A stretch of 64,000 nt of DNA from UBA1926 sp002337215 (lineage in GTDB: Bacteria; Planctomycetota; Phycisphaerae; Phycisphaerales; UBA1924): contig CAXBAF010000002.1 of NCBI GenBank assembly GCA_963973795.1, positions 206,989 to 270,988 on the forward strand, read 5' to 3'. The notes below the pieces were generated by a model that worked only from the letters and a program-made list of their open reading frames with translations, had not been told where the DNA came from and ran no database searches. A program made the position numbers and the translations under genes. Positions 33,403 through 41,053 of the stretch are shown in pieces. The number at the start of each line of letters is the position of its first letter. Position 1 is the first letter of the stretch.

Positions 33403-34625
33403 CCGAGAAACGACAACCCCTCGCGCACCTTGCCCGACAGCATGGCCCCCTCCGCGTGAACGAACAGTTCCGTGCCGGGTTCCGCGTAGTCGCCCTTCAC
33501 CATCGCGAGGCAGATCGGCTCGCCCCCGTTCATCGGGCTGATCGTCGAACTCGTCACCGAGCCCACGGGCTTGCCGATCGGGGTGCCGTCCGGCCCGGCG
33601 TCCTGATAGACCTCCGTGCCCCCCACGGGCTGGCGGGGATGGCCCTCGTCGGTCCGCAGATGCTCTCCGCCCGGCTTGATCGCGACAAGGCGTTGCTTGG
33701 GCGACCCGAGGTTGAACATGCGGGCGACGATCTCCTGACCCAGGTAGCAGCCCTTGGTGAAGGACACGCGCGATTCGAGCAGGCCCGTCTCGCCGGGGAG
33801 GGATTCGGTGTTGAAGTCGATATGGAAGAGCGGCGTGCCGGCCTCGATGCGGGCGGTGTTGTACGCGAGCCACCCCGCGGGGCGGAGCTTGATCTTCGAT
33901 GACTCGCGTTCCGGCAGGTTGTGTGGGTCCGCGTCCGCCGCCACCTGCCCCACTTCGATGAGCCGGTCCCACACGGCCTGCGCCGACTCGGCAGGCACCG
34001 CGAGTTCGAGCCCGATCGTCCCGGTCGTGTCGGCGCGGGTGATGAGCACCGGGGCGCCCGCGATCGAACAGACGCACGCCGCGTTGTCTGCGAGGTCCGT
34101 CGCGGCGTCGCCCGCCTGCCGCTCCCCGGCCGCGGCGATGAGGGCGGGGCCCGTCGGGCCCTGCAGGCTGAAACGGTGCGTGCGCTCCGTCGCGTCGGTC
34201 AGCTCGGCCTCCTCCATGATGAGGTAGGCATCGAGTGATTCGATCGTGGGAGCGACGGCGTAGGCGTCGAGATCGATGAGGAGTTTGACGCCGGATTCGG
34301 CGTGGACCTTGGTCAGCCGCATATCGGCGACGATCCGGCCTTTCTTGTTGAGCCAGAACGAAGCGGCGGAGCCGTGGACGGGGATCTTCGCGATGTCCTG
34401 CGTGAGCATGCTCTGCAGGAAGCTGACCGCGTCGGGTCCGGTGACCTCGACGGTCCCGCGATCGGGGCGGTCGATGAGGACGCAGGATTTCCGGAGCGCG
34501 GCGTACTCGAAATCGAGCTCGCCGAAGGACTCGACTAGTTCGATGCCGTGCGCGGGCGGGCCGTAGGGCAGGAGATCGATCCCTGCGTTGCGGAAGGACT
34601 CGGCGAGTGGTGAGCGGTTGGTCAT
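33399..34625 (-). CDS. ygfZ: folate-binding YgfZ/GcvT family protein
   Basis: 408 residues. The signature KGCYLGQEIVARM (family KGCYxGQE) identifies YgfZ, a tetrahydrofolate-dependent protein needed for some Fe-S enzymes. The GcvT-like N-terminal domain has LRKSCVLIDRPDRGTVEVTG, FLQSMLTQDIAKIP and FWLNKKGRIVADM. It is longer than E. coli YgfZ (326) owing to an extended middle and C-terminal barrel. TAGCAT at leaderless spacing supports ATG 34625. It is divergent from the M42 peptidase. Confidence 0.85.
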   Translation of the reverse strand: MTNRSPLAESFRNAGIDLLPYGPPAHGIELVESFGELDFEYAALRKSCVLIDRPDRGTVEVTGPDAVSFLQSMLTQDIAKIPVHGSAASFWLNKKGRIVADMRLTKVHAESGVKLLIDLDAYAVAPTIESLDAYLIMEEAELTDATERTHRFSLQGPTGPALIAAAGERQAGDAATDLADNAACVCSIAGAPVLITRADTTGTIGLELAVPAESAQAVWDRLIEVGQVAADADPHNLPERESSKIKLRPAGWLAYNTARIEAGTPLFHIDFNTESLPGETGLLESRVSFTKGCYLGQEIVARMFNLGSPKQRLVAIKPGGEHLRTDEGHPRQPVGGTEVYQDAGPDGTPIGKPVGSVTSSTISPMNGGEPICLAMVKGDYAEPGTELFVHAEGAMLSGKVREGLSFLG

Positions 34626-34631
34626 CGCCGG

Positions 34632-34637
34632 ATGCTA
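34632..34637 (-). promoter_or_regulatory. -10 box, leaderless start of ygfZ
   Basis: TAGCAT on the minus strand ends seven bases before ATG 34625. Confidence 0.6.
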
Positions 34638-34744
34638 CGCTTACAAAGCGCGGTCGATTTTCGGTTTGGCGTCCTGAGATTGTCGAGTCGAGATCCCCGG
34701 GTGCCGAGGGCTGACGCATGAATCAGAAGAAGGAGCGTGACGCG

Positions 34745-35827
34745 ATGAACATCGATCTGCTAAAGCGGTTGTGCGAGATGCCGGGCGTCCCCGGGCGGGA
34801 AGAGCGTGTGCGTGCGCTCATCCGGGATGAGGTCTCGGATCTCTTTGATTCGATCGAAACCGACGCGATGGGCTCGCTGATCTGCCGTCGCTCGCCCAGA
34901 ACCGCCGGCAAGGGCAAGCAGAGCAAGAAGCGGAGCGTGAAGGGCGAGCCGCGGAAGCTGATGCAGCTCTGCCACATGGACGAGATCGGGTTCTATGTCC
35001 GGCACGTGGACGACAAGGGCTTCCTGTGGCTCAACAACGCGGGTGGATTCGACCCGCGGAACCTGTTCAGCCGGCGTGTGCTGGTGATCACCGAGGACGG
35101 CGAGTTCAAGGGCGTGATGAACCCCGGGGGCAAGCCCATCCACACGCAGAGCCCCGAGGACCGCAAGAAGGTGCCCGAGGTCAGCGAGTTCTTCGTCGAT
35201 GTGGGCCTCAGCGGCGACGACGCGAAGAAGCGGGTGCGGGTGGGCGACTACGTCGTCATGGACGAGCCGTTCCTGGAGATGGGCGACAAGCTGGTGAGCA
35301 AGGCGCTCGACAACCGCGTCGCCTGCTGGCTGGGGATCGAATCGGTCCGCAAGCTCGTCAAGAGCGGGACGGGGCACGCCTGCGAGATCGTCGTCGCGTT
35401 CACGACCCAGGAAGAGGTCGGGCTCCGCGGGGCGAAAACCGCCGCGTTCGCCGTCAGGCCCGACATCGGGATCGGGATCGACGTGACGCTCGCGTGCGAC
35501 ACGCCCGGGATCTCCGAGGCGGACGCCGTCAGCACCCACGGCAAGGGCTTCGCGCTGCACCTCAAGGACGGGTCGTTCATCAGCGATCACGGGCTGGCGA
35601 GCCAGATCGAGAAACTCGCGAAGAAGAAGCGGATCCCGTATCAGCGGTCGATCCTGTCGGCCGGCGGGCAGGACGGCGCCGCGGCGCAGCAAGCGGCGGC
35701 GGGCGCGAAGGCCGTGGGGATCACCGTGGGCACGCGGTACATCCACACGGTGACCGAGATGATCCACAAGTCGGATCTCCAGGCGGCGTGCGACATCCTC
35801 GCGGCGTTCATGGGCGACGCGAAGTGA
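34745..35827 (+). CDS. M42 family metallo-aminopeptidase
   Basis: 360 residues. The dinuclear zinc ligands of M42 enzymes are seen in order: His in QLCHMDEIGFYV, Asp in KALDNRVACWLG, the Glu pair in TTQEEVGLRGAKTAA, Asp in GIDVTLACDTPG, and His in TRYIHTVTEMI. These enzymes remove N-terminal residues from peptides in the cytoplasm, often as dodecamers. A Lys/Arg-rich loop (GKGKQSKKRSVKGEPRK) sits near residue 60. ATG 34745 is chosen over ATG 34718 because AGGAG (34731-34735) lies nine bases upstream of it. Confidence 0.9.
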   Translation: MNIDLLKRLCEMPGVPGREERVRALIRDEVSDLFDSIETDAMGSLICRRSPRTAGKGKQSKKRSVKGEPRKLMQLCHMDEIGFYVRHVDDKGFLWLNNAGGFDPRNLFSRRVLVITEDGEFKGVMNPGGKPIHTQSPEDRKKVPEVSEFFVDVGLSGDDAKKRVRVGDYVVMDEPFLEMGDKLVSKALDNRVACWLGIESVRKLVKSGTGHACEIVVAFTTQEEVGLRGAKTAAFAVRPDIGIGIDVTLACDTPGISEADAVSTHGKGFALHLKDGSFISDHGLASQIEKLAKKKRIPYQRSILSAGGQDGAAAQQAAAGAKAVGITVGTRYIHTVTEMIHKSDLQAACDILAAFMGDAK

Positions 35828-36134
35828 GCCGTCCCGGGGCAGTCTGACGCGTTCAAGATCAGGCGATCGAGAGCCTTCGAGAAACCACGAGCCGCTCCGT
35901 GTTGGGCGCGATACGTGCGCTGGTACATCGCCCTCCGCAATTCGGTATGGCATGGATGGCCCTCGTTTCGGAACATGGGACGCCCGAACGGTCCGATAGC
36001 GCCGAGCCGCGCTGGTTGGCCCGCACGCCAGTTCGTGGTACTCTCGGAGATTCGAGGGGGGGCGAGAGCCCGCCGTTTTTTAGGATGAGGGTGCGGAGCC
36101 GTTCGGCGTCCGCACGACAAGACGGAGACACGAC
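35828..36134. other. intergenic region of about 300 bp
   Basis: Apart from the promoter at 36016-36044 and the leader of the PEP-CTERM gene, I see no gene, repeat or RNA structure here. Confidence 0.6.
36016..36044 (+). promoter_or_regulatory. sigma-70-like promoter of the PEP-CTERM gene
   Basis: TTGGCC, 17 bp spacer, TACTCT. It predicts an mRNA start near 36051, giving an 80-base leader with a Shine-Dalgarno, unlike the leaderless genes in this window. Confidence 0.6.
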
Positions 36135-36821
36135 ATGACGTTTTCCATGAACACCGCCGCGGTGGGCGTTACCCTGTGCACCGCGTTCGCCGGCGCTTCG
36201 GTCACCATCACCGGGGCGAGCACGACCGCAACCGCGACATTCGACATGAGCGGGAGCCCATCCGACATCGGCGCGGACAGTTCGTCGCTCCAGGCGGGCC
36301 CCCTGCCCCAGACGATTTCCTCCGACCTGCTCTTTGTTGTGCCCCCGATGAGCGGCTCCAGCATGACCGCAGACCTTTCGAGTTCGCTCACGGTGAGCAA
36401 CCTCTCGGCGGTCGGCTCGAGCGATGCATTCATCGAGTGGACCCGGGGCGGCTCGGGCGTGACCGGCGCGTCGCTCAGGACCTTTGTCTACTTCACCGTC
36501 GTGGGCTCGATCCAGTACGACCTCGACGCCTCGTTCGCGCTGCAATCACCGGGCAACTTCCTGTCGCTCAAGGACGGCAACGGAGCGCAGATCGAGGGAA
36601 CACCCGTCGGCGCAACGCTCGACGAGACGGGCGTGCTGGGCCCAGGCACCTACACCCTGGAATTCAGGCTCAACCGCAGCGCGAGCGGATCGGGGGGCAC
36701 CTCGCTCCTGTTCGATACGAGCGGCGAGTTCTCGCTCGTGTTCAGCGAGGTCCCCGCGCCGGGTGCGTTCGCGGTGCTCGCGATGGGCCTCGGGGCGGCA
36801 ACACGGCGTCGACGCGGCTGA
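36135..36821 (+). CDS. exported PEP-CTERM sorting-signal protein
   Basis: 228 residues. An N-terminal signal peptide (NTAAVGVTLCTAFAGASV) precedes a Ser/Thr-rich beta-domain. The C-terminus has the PEP-CTERM form: VPAPGAF, a hydrophobic stretch AVLAMGLGAA, then RRRRG. Such proteins are cut by an exosortase and usually belong to the surface or extracellular matrix. No exosortase gene is in the window. GGAG at 36124-36127 lies seven bases before ATG 36135. The central domain is not recognised. Confidence 0.85.
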   Translation: MTFSMNTAAVGVTLCTAFAGASVTITGASTTATATFDMSGSPSDIGADSSSLQAGPLPQTISSDLLFVVPPMSGSSMTADLSSSLTVSNLSAVGSSDAFIEWTRGGSGVTGASLRTFVYFTVVGSIQYDLDASFALQSPGNFLSLKDGNGAQIEGTPVGATLDETGVLGPGTYTLEFRLNRSASGSGGTSLLFDTSGEFSLVFSEVPAPGAFAVLAMGLGAATRRRRG

Positions 36822-36859
36822 TCGCACCGGACACGGAACGCCGGACACACACGCATAGA

Positions 36860-36893
36860 GAAAACGCCGGGCGTCCTTGCCCGGCGTTTTCGT
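36860..36893. terminator. bidirectional rho-independent terminator
   Basis: GAAAACGCCGGGC, loop GTCCTT, GCCCGGCGTTTTC. The A/T flanks give a U tract in both directions. It lies between the convergent PEP-CTERM and HTH/receiver genes. Confidence 0.9.
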
Positions 36894-36921
36894 CAGTAGA
36901 TCGATTGACTGAGTCGGCTGG

Positions 36922-37500
36922 TCAAGCGGCGATGCTCGAGACTTCCTCGATCGCGCTGATGACCTGTCGGACCTGGAAGGGCTTCTTGAGGAAGCCGTCG
37001 AAGCCGGAGCCGCGGAGGGCGTGCATCTGTCCGTCGGTGAGCTTGCCGCTCATGCCGATGACGCGGGTGAGCTGGGTCGAGTCCGAGTCGCGGATGAGCC
37101 CCGCGATGTCGGCGCCGTTGGACCCATCCATGTGCAGGTTGATGAGCACAACGTGAGGCCGGAGCCTCTCGCAGAGCAGCCCGGCCTCGAAACTGCCGGT
37201 CGCGGTCGAGACCTCGTATTCGGTCTGCTCGGCGAGCACCCGCTTGAGGACATCGACGACTTCCTTGTCCTCGTCGACGACGAGGACGCGGAGCGAGCCG
37301 CTCACAACCCCGTCGAGCGGGATCCCGTGCTCTTTCATGAAGCGCACGAGTTCCGAGACGGGGATGCGTCGGTCTTTGGAGCCCGGGATCCGGTAGCCCT
37401 TGATCTGCCCCGAGTCGAACCACTTGGACACTGTCCGCGGGGCGACGTTGCAGATCTTGGCAACTTCTCCGGTCGTAAGAACATCTCGATCTAGAGCCAT
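36922..37500 (-). CDS. HTH (excisionase/BldC-like) fused to an atypical receiver domain
   Basis: 192 residues. Residues 6-57 form a MerR/excisionase-type winged helix: LTTGEVAKICNVAPRTVSKW, then GYRIPGSKDRRIPVSEL. Residues 68-190 form a receiver fold with acidic pocket D76-E77-D78, S151 (VIGMSG) and Lys172/173 (FLKKPF). The position of the phospho-acceptor Asp is Asn121 (VVLINLHMDG), so it probably cannot be phosphorylated in the usual way. It is likely a DNA-binding regulator with a pseudo-receiver, and no kinase is adjacent. The domain order (HTH first) is the reverse of most response regulators. Confidence 0.85.
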   Translation of the reverse strand: MALDRDVLTTGEVAKICNVAPRTVSKWFDSGQIKGYRIPGSKDRRIPVSELVRFMKEHGIPLDGVVSGSLRVLVVDEDKEVVDVLKRVLAEQTEYEVSTATGSFEAGLLCERLRPHVVLINLHMDGSNGADIAGLIRDSDSTQLTRVIGMSGKLTDGQMHALRGSGFDGFLKKPFQVRQVISAIEEVSSIAA

Positions 37501-38068
37501 CGTGTCACCCTGTCTGTGCGAGGCGGGTCGCTATTCCGTCCCGGGATGCCCGGCGTGCACACGCCCGGAGTCCCGATCACCGCGGGGTCATCGGACGCTG
37601 CATCACGCGGCTTGACCTCATCGGTCATCCGGCCGGCACAAACACACCTTGTCATCGCAGAATGCGGCCGCACCGACCACCTAAACAAGGTGATTACGCC
37701 CATCTTTGGGGCGGTGTGCGGGCGGCGATGGGTGCTGATATGGTGTGCGCCGCGGCTCGATGGCGGGCCGAGACCGAACATAGTCCGATCGAACACTTTG
37801 CCCGGAACCGGCGTTCTGGGCGGACGGATGGAAACTACGCGTCAACAATGTCATCCTCATGGGGCTCGTCTCAGGGGATGCTCGGGGATCAACCCTCCCC
37901 GGGGTTTACACGAGCCTCGGACACGCCCGCCCACGGGCATCGGGATGGACCGTTGGGAGAACGACCGTCTGAATCGAACTGTCTGATTCATACCGTCTGG
38001 TTCATACTGTCTCGTTGAAACAGGGCGAGCGCCCGCACGGCGTCGACGGATACGCACAGGAGATCGTT
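37501..38068. other. 568-bp intergenic region
   Basis: Lies between two divergent genes. It holds the 14-bp tandem repeat at 37967-38022 and a small inverted repeat AACCC/GGGTT near 37896. Short open frames exist on both strands but lack start signals and family likeness. I see no RNA gene. Confidence 0.6.
37967..38022. repeat. four tandem copies of a 14-bp repeat
   Basis: Units GTCTGAATCGAACT, GTCTGATTCATACC, GTCTGGTTCATACT and GTCTCGTTGAAACA; the consensus is close to GTCTGRTTCATACY. They lie 47 bp upstream of the start of the HEAT-repeat gene, so they may be binding sites for a regulator, spaced a little more than one helical turn. Confidence 0.75.
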
Positions 38069-40339
38069 GTGGCTTGCGACACGCAGACTGTCTATGGAAC
38101 CCGCCCCGTCGTGCTGAACACCGCCCGGCTGGTCGGCCTCGGTGCGATCGCGATCGCGGGGCTCGCCTCCGGCACACTCGGCAACAGCCACGCGAGCGGC
38201 CCCGCCCTCGTCTCGGCGATCGCCGGTTCGGCGTTGGCGCAGCCCGCCGAGGAGGACCGGTCCCCCGAGGAACTGCTCTCCAACTTCATCCACTTCGTGA
38301 AGATCGCGCGGTTCGATGTCGCGGCGGGCGAGGCAGCGGCCCTTTTGGACACCGGGCTGACCGAGGAAGAGTTTGTCGATCTTGTTGATGAATCGGGCGA
38401 GCTTGATCGCTTCCAGTCGGCGATCGCCCAGGCGTTGCGCGTCGACGGCCTCGAGCAGATCGCCGGTGAACTCAACGCGATGTACCGCAACGGGCAGCTC
38501 AAGCGGGCCCGCAACCCCGACCAGATCGCGCGCAACATCGACCTGCTGGGCGGGAACGTCGGCGAGGCGCTCTTCGCCCGTTCGAGGCTCAACGCCGCGG
38601 GCGAGTACGCCGCGCCCCAGCTCCTCGAAGCCCTGATCGGGGGCGGTCCCGCGGCGCAGCGGGCCCGCGTGCAGCAGGTGCTCATCGAGATGGGCAGGCA
38701 GTCCGTCGCCCCGCTGAGCGAGGCGCTGACCGGTCTCGAGTCCCCCTCGGCTCGCGAACGGATCCTGGATGTCCTCGCCGCGATCCGCTACCCGGCGGCG
38801 CTCCCGGCGATTCTCACCGTCTACAACTCGACCGACTCGGACGCGGTCCGCGCGGCCGCGGCCCGCGCGGTTGACGCGATCGGCGGTTCGCTCGACGACG
38901 CGCCGTCGGCGGTCTACGCCCAGCTCGCCGAGGGGTATTACACCCACCGCGAAGAGCTCACGAGCTTCCCCGGAGAGCCCTTCCAGCTCGCCTGGACCGT
39001 CACGCCGGGTCAGGGCCTGACGATGCGGGCCGTCCCCAGCGAGATCTTCCACGAATCCATGGCGCTCCGGATGGCGGAGCGTTCGCTCCGACTCGACCCG
39101 ACCTCGCAGGACACCCTGGCGCTCTGGATCGCCTCGGCGTTCCGGCGCGAGATCGAGGCCGAGGGTCTGGAGTACGTCGATGAGGTCTACCCCCGCGAGG
39201 CGATGTACTTCGCGGTCGCGGGCGGTCCTGATATCTCGCAGCGCGTGCTTGCACGGGCGATCGAGACGCGCGACACGCCGCTCGCCCTCCGCGCCATCGA
39301 GGCGATCGAGAGCACCGCGGGCGTCGCCTCGCTGACCGGCGTCGAGGGCGAACGCCGGGCGCTCGTTGATGCGCTCGGGTTCCATTCACGCCGGGTGCAG
39401 CTCGACGCGGCGCTCGCGATCGCGGCGGCCCAGCCGACCAGCGAGTTCGCGGGTGCCGAGCGCGTCGTCCCGATCCTCGCCAGCGCGATCCGCGACGCGG
39501 GCTCGCGGTACGCGATCGTGCTGACGGGCTCCGACCGCGAGGAGTACGACCGGGTGACCGATCAGCTCGTCGCGGAGGGCTACGACGTTCTCCCGCCGGC
39601 GACAGACGGCATCAAGGACATCGCCTCGGCGATCGCCGAGGCCCCCGGCATCGACCTGATCGTCGCGTCGCTCCCGGGTGACCGCGCCGTGTCGGCTCAC
39701 GACGAGGCCCGCGTCGAGCCCCGCCTCGCCGCGGCGCCGATGCTGATCCTCGGGAGCTCGGCCGACACGGGAGACCTCGAGCGTCGGTTCGGCCGCGATC
39801 AGACCGTCATGATCCGCCGCAACGCGATCGACACCGAGCAGTTCGCCGAAGCGGTGGGCCAGCTCGTTGACCGGGCGCAGGGCGGACGGATCGACGAATC
39901 GGAAGCCCGGGCGTACTCCGGTGCGGCGCTCTCGGCGTTGCGCGATCTCGCGGTCGGCCGCAACGCCGTGCTGCGGGTCGAGGACGCCGCGATGCCCCTG
40001 ATCGCCGCGATCGCGGACGCACGGGGTGAGAACGCGGTCAATATCGGCGAGGTGCTGTCCTATATGGATCAGCCGAGGGCGCAGGTCGCGCTCGCGGACG
40101 CCGCTCTGGACGCCTCGGGCTCGACCCAGCTCGAGCTGCTCGATCGTGTCGCGTCGGCGGCGCGTCGGTTCGGCAACAACCTCGAGCCGCGTCAGGTCAA
40201 CGGCGTGATGCGACTGGCGCGTTCGGACGACGACGCGACCGCGATCGCGGCGGCGACCGTCGCGGGAGCGCTCTCGCTGCCCAACAGCGAACTCGTCCCG
40301 CTCATCACGGGCGGCGACGCGGAACGCGCGGGGCGGTAA
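38069..40339 (+). CDS. exported HEAT-repeat protein with a receiver-like module
   Basis: 756 residues. GTG 38069 is fixed by AGGAG (38058-38062) six bases upstream. An N-terminal hydrophobic segment (LVGLGAIAIAGLASGTLG) ends near ASGPALVSAIAGSALAQP, so it is probably exported. Helical HEAT-like units appear at about residues 170-270 (for example RERILDVLAAIRYPAALPAI, AVRAAAARAVDAI) and again after 620. Residues about 480-600 look like an alpha/beta receiver fold (YAIVLTGSDREEYDRV, GIDLIVASLPG, APMLILGSSAD, VMIRRN) but lack the acidic triad. It is first in a cluster with a secretin, so a role in secretion or assembly is possible. Its exact function is unknown. Confidence 0.75.
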   Translation: MACDTQTVYGTRPVVLNTARLVGLGAIAIAGLASGTLGNSHASGPALVSAIAGSALAQPAEEDRSPEELLSNFIHFVKIARFDVAAGEAAALLDTGLTEEEFVDLVDESGELDRFQSAIAQALRVDGLEQIAGELNAMYRNGQLKRARNPDQIARNIDLLGGNVGEALFARSRLNAAGEYAAPQLLEALIGGGPAAQRARVQQVLIEMGRQSVAPLSEALTGLESPSARERILDVLAAIRYPAALPAILTVYNSTDSDAVRAAAARAVDAIGGSLDDAPSAVYAQLAEGYYTHREELTSFPGEPFQLAWTVTPGQGLTMRAVPSEIFHESMALRMAERSLRLDPTSQDTLALWIASAFRREIEAEGLEYVDEVYPREAMYFAVAGGPDISQRVLARAIETRDTPLALRAIEAIESTAGVASLTGVEGERRALVDALGFHSRRVQLDAALAIAAAQPTSEFAGAERVVPILASAIRDAGSRYAIVLTGSDREEYDRVTDQLVAEGYDVLPPATDGIKDIASAIAEAPGIDLIVASLPGDRAVSAHDEARVEPRLAAAPMLILGSSADTGDLERRFGRDQTVMIRRNAIDTEQFAEAVGQLVDRAQGGRIDESEARAYSGAALSALRDLAVGRNAVLRVEDAAMPLIAAIADARGENAVNIGEVLSYMDQPRAQVALADAALDASGSTQLELLDRVASAARRFGNNLEPRQVNGVMRLARSDDDATAIAAATVAGALSLPNSELVPLITGGDAERAGR

Positions 40340-40486
40340 GCCGGCAGCGGTTGATCAATCCGGGTTTTCTGGCAGTGCGCGGGCGAGCGTCCGAGAACTT
40401 TGTCAGTCCGTCGTTTCGACCGGCGCGTCGCGGGCTGCGGCATTGTTCACTCAACCGGTGCGGTCGCTCGGACCGATGATCCTTGC

Positions 40487-40759
40487 GTGAAACGCGGCTC
40501 GTACATCCTGAAAACGCGGAGGCCGGCGATGGCGCTCGGCGTCTTCGTTCTCTTCGCGGGCATGCTCTTCTGGACCAAGCTCCGGCTGGTGAGCGATATC
40601 CCGAGGTCGGCCTACGCCGTCCCGAAGGAACTCGCGAACAGGCCCGTCACCCCGCCTGAGACCTCGCCCGATTCCGCGGCCAACGTCGCCGATGACGAGC
40701 TCGAGCGCGATGGTGAAGCCGAGGCCGACGCGGCGCTTCACGACAACGACAACGACTGA
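40487..40759 (+). CDS. small single-helix membrane protein
   Basis: 90 residues from GTG 40487: a basic N-terminus, one membrane helix (MALGVFVLFAGMLFWTKL), then about 55 periplasmic or cytoplasmic residues, Pro-rich and acidic (ending HDNDND). No family is recognised. It lies between the HEAT protein and the secretin and may be an inner-membrane accessory of that cluster. The start is uncertain; an upstream ATG at 40400 would add 29 residues without likeness to known proteins. Confidence 0.5.
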   Translation: MKRGSYILKTRRPAMALGVFVLFAGMLFWTKLRLVSDIPRSAYAVPKELANRPVTPPETSPDSAANVADDELERDGEAEADAALHDNDND

Positions 40760-41053
40760 CCCACGGCTCCGCCGGTGCCTGATCGTCCCGGTGGGCGATG
40801 CCGTGCGCGTTGCAGACCAACCGGGCTCGGCGAGCCGGCGGCGCGGGGATCACACCCAAACAGGTGCGGCACCGATTGCGTGCTCGGACCAACAAACTCG
40901 GCGTAACCCGCATTCTCGGAAAAGTTCGCACGGCTCTCGGACGACATAGGCGAAGCCGGAGCGTCGGCGATCCATCGCCGGCGGCGGTCCCGGTCTGTCT
41001 GGGCCGGTCCATCGGGGCCGGTCGATCGGGACAGGTGGAAGAAAGGACGATTC
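40760..41053. other. 294-bp gap before the secretin gene
   Basis: No supported gene. It contains GGCCGGTC twice (around 41010 and 41028), each followed shortly by ATCGGG, and the Shine-Dalgarno of the secretin gene at its end. No clear promoter. Confidence 0.5.

Noticed and set aside
35899..36545. Open frames on both strands between the M42 and PEP-CTERM genes.
   Set aside because: They cross the predicted promoter and leader of the PEP-CTERM gene and show no protein-like features.
36922..37500. Considered as a prophage excisionase because of the HTH type.
   Set aside because: No integrase, attachment site or phage gene is near, and the receiver domain points to regulation.
37516..37986. 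Plus-strand frame of about 150 codons in the gap before the HEAT gene.
   Set aside because: No Shine-Dalgarno or -10 at a fitting distance, no family likeness, and it runs into the tandem repeats.
37967..38022. Considered as a CRISPR array.
   Set aside because: Units of 14 bp are directly adjacent with no spacers, and no cas genes are near.
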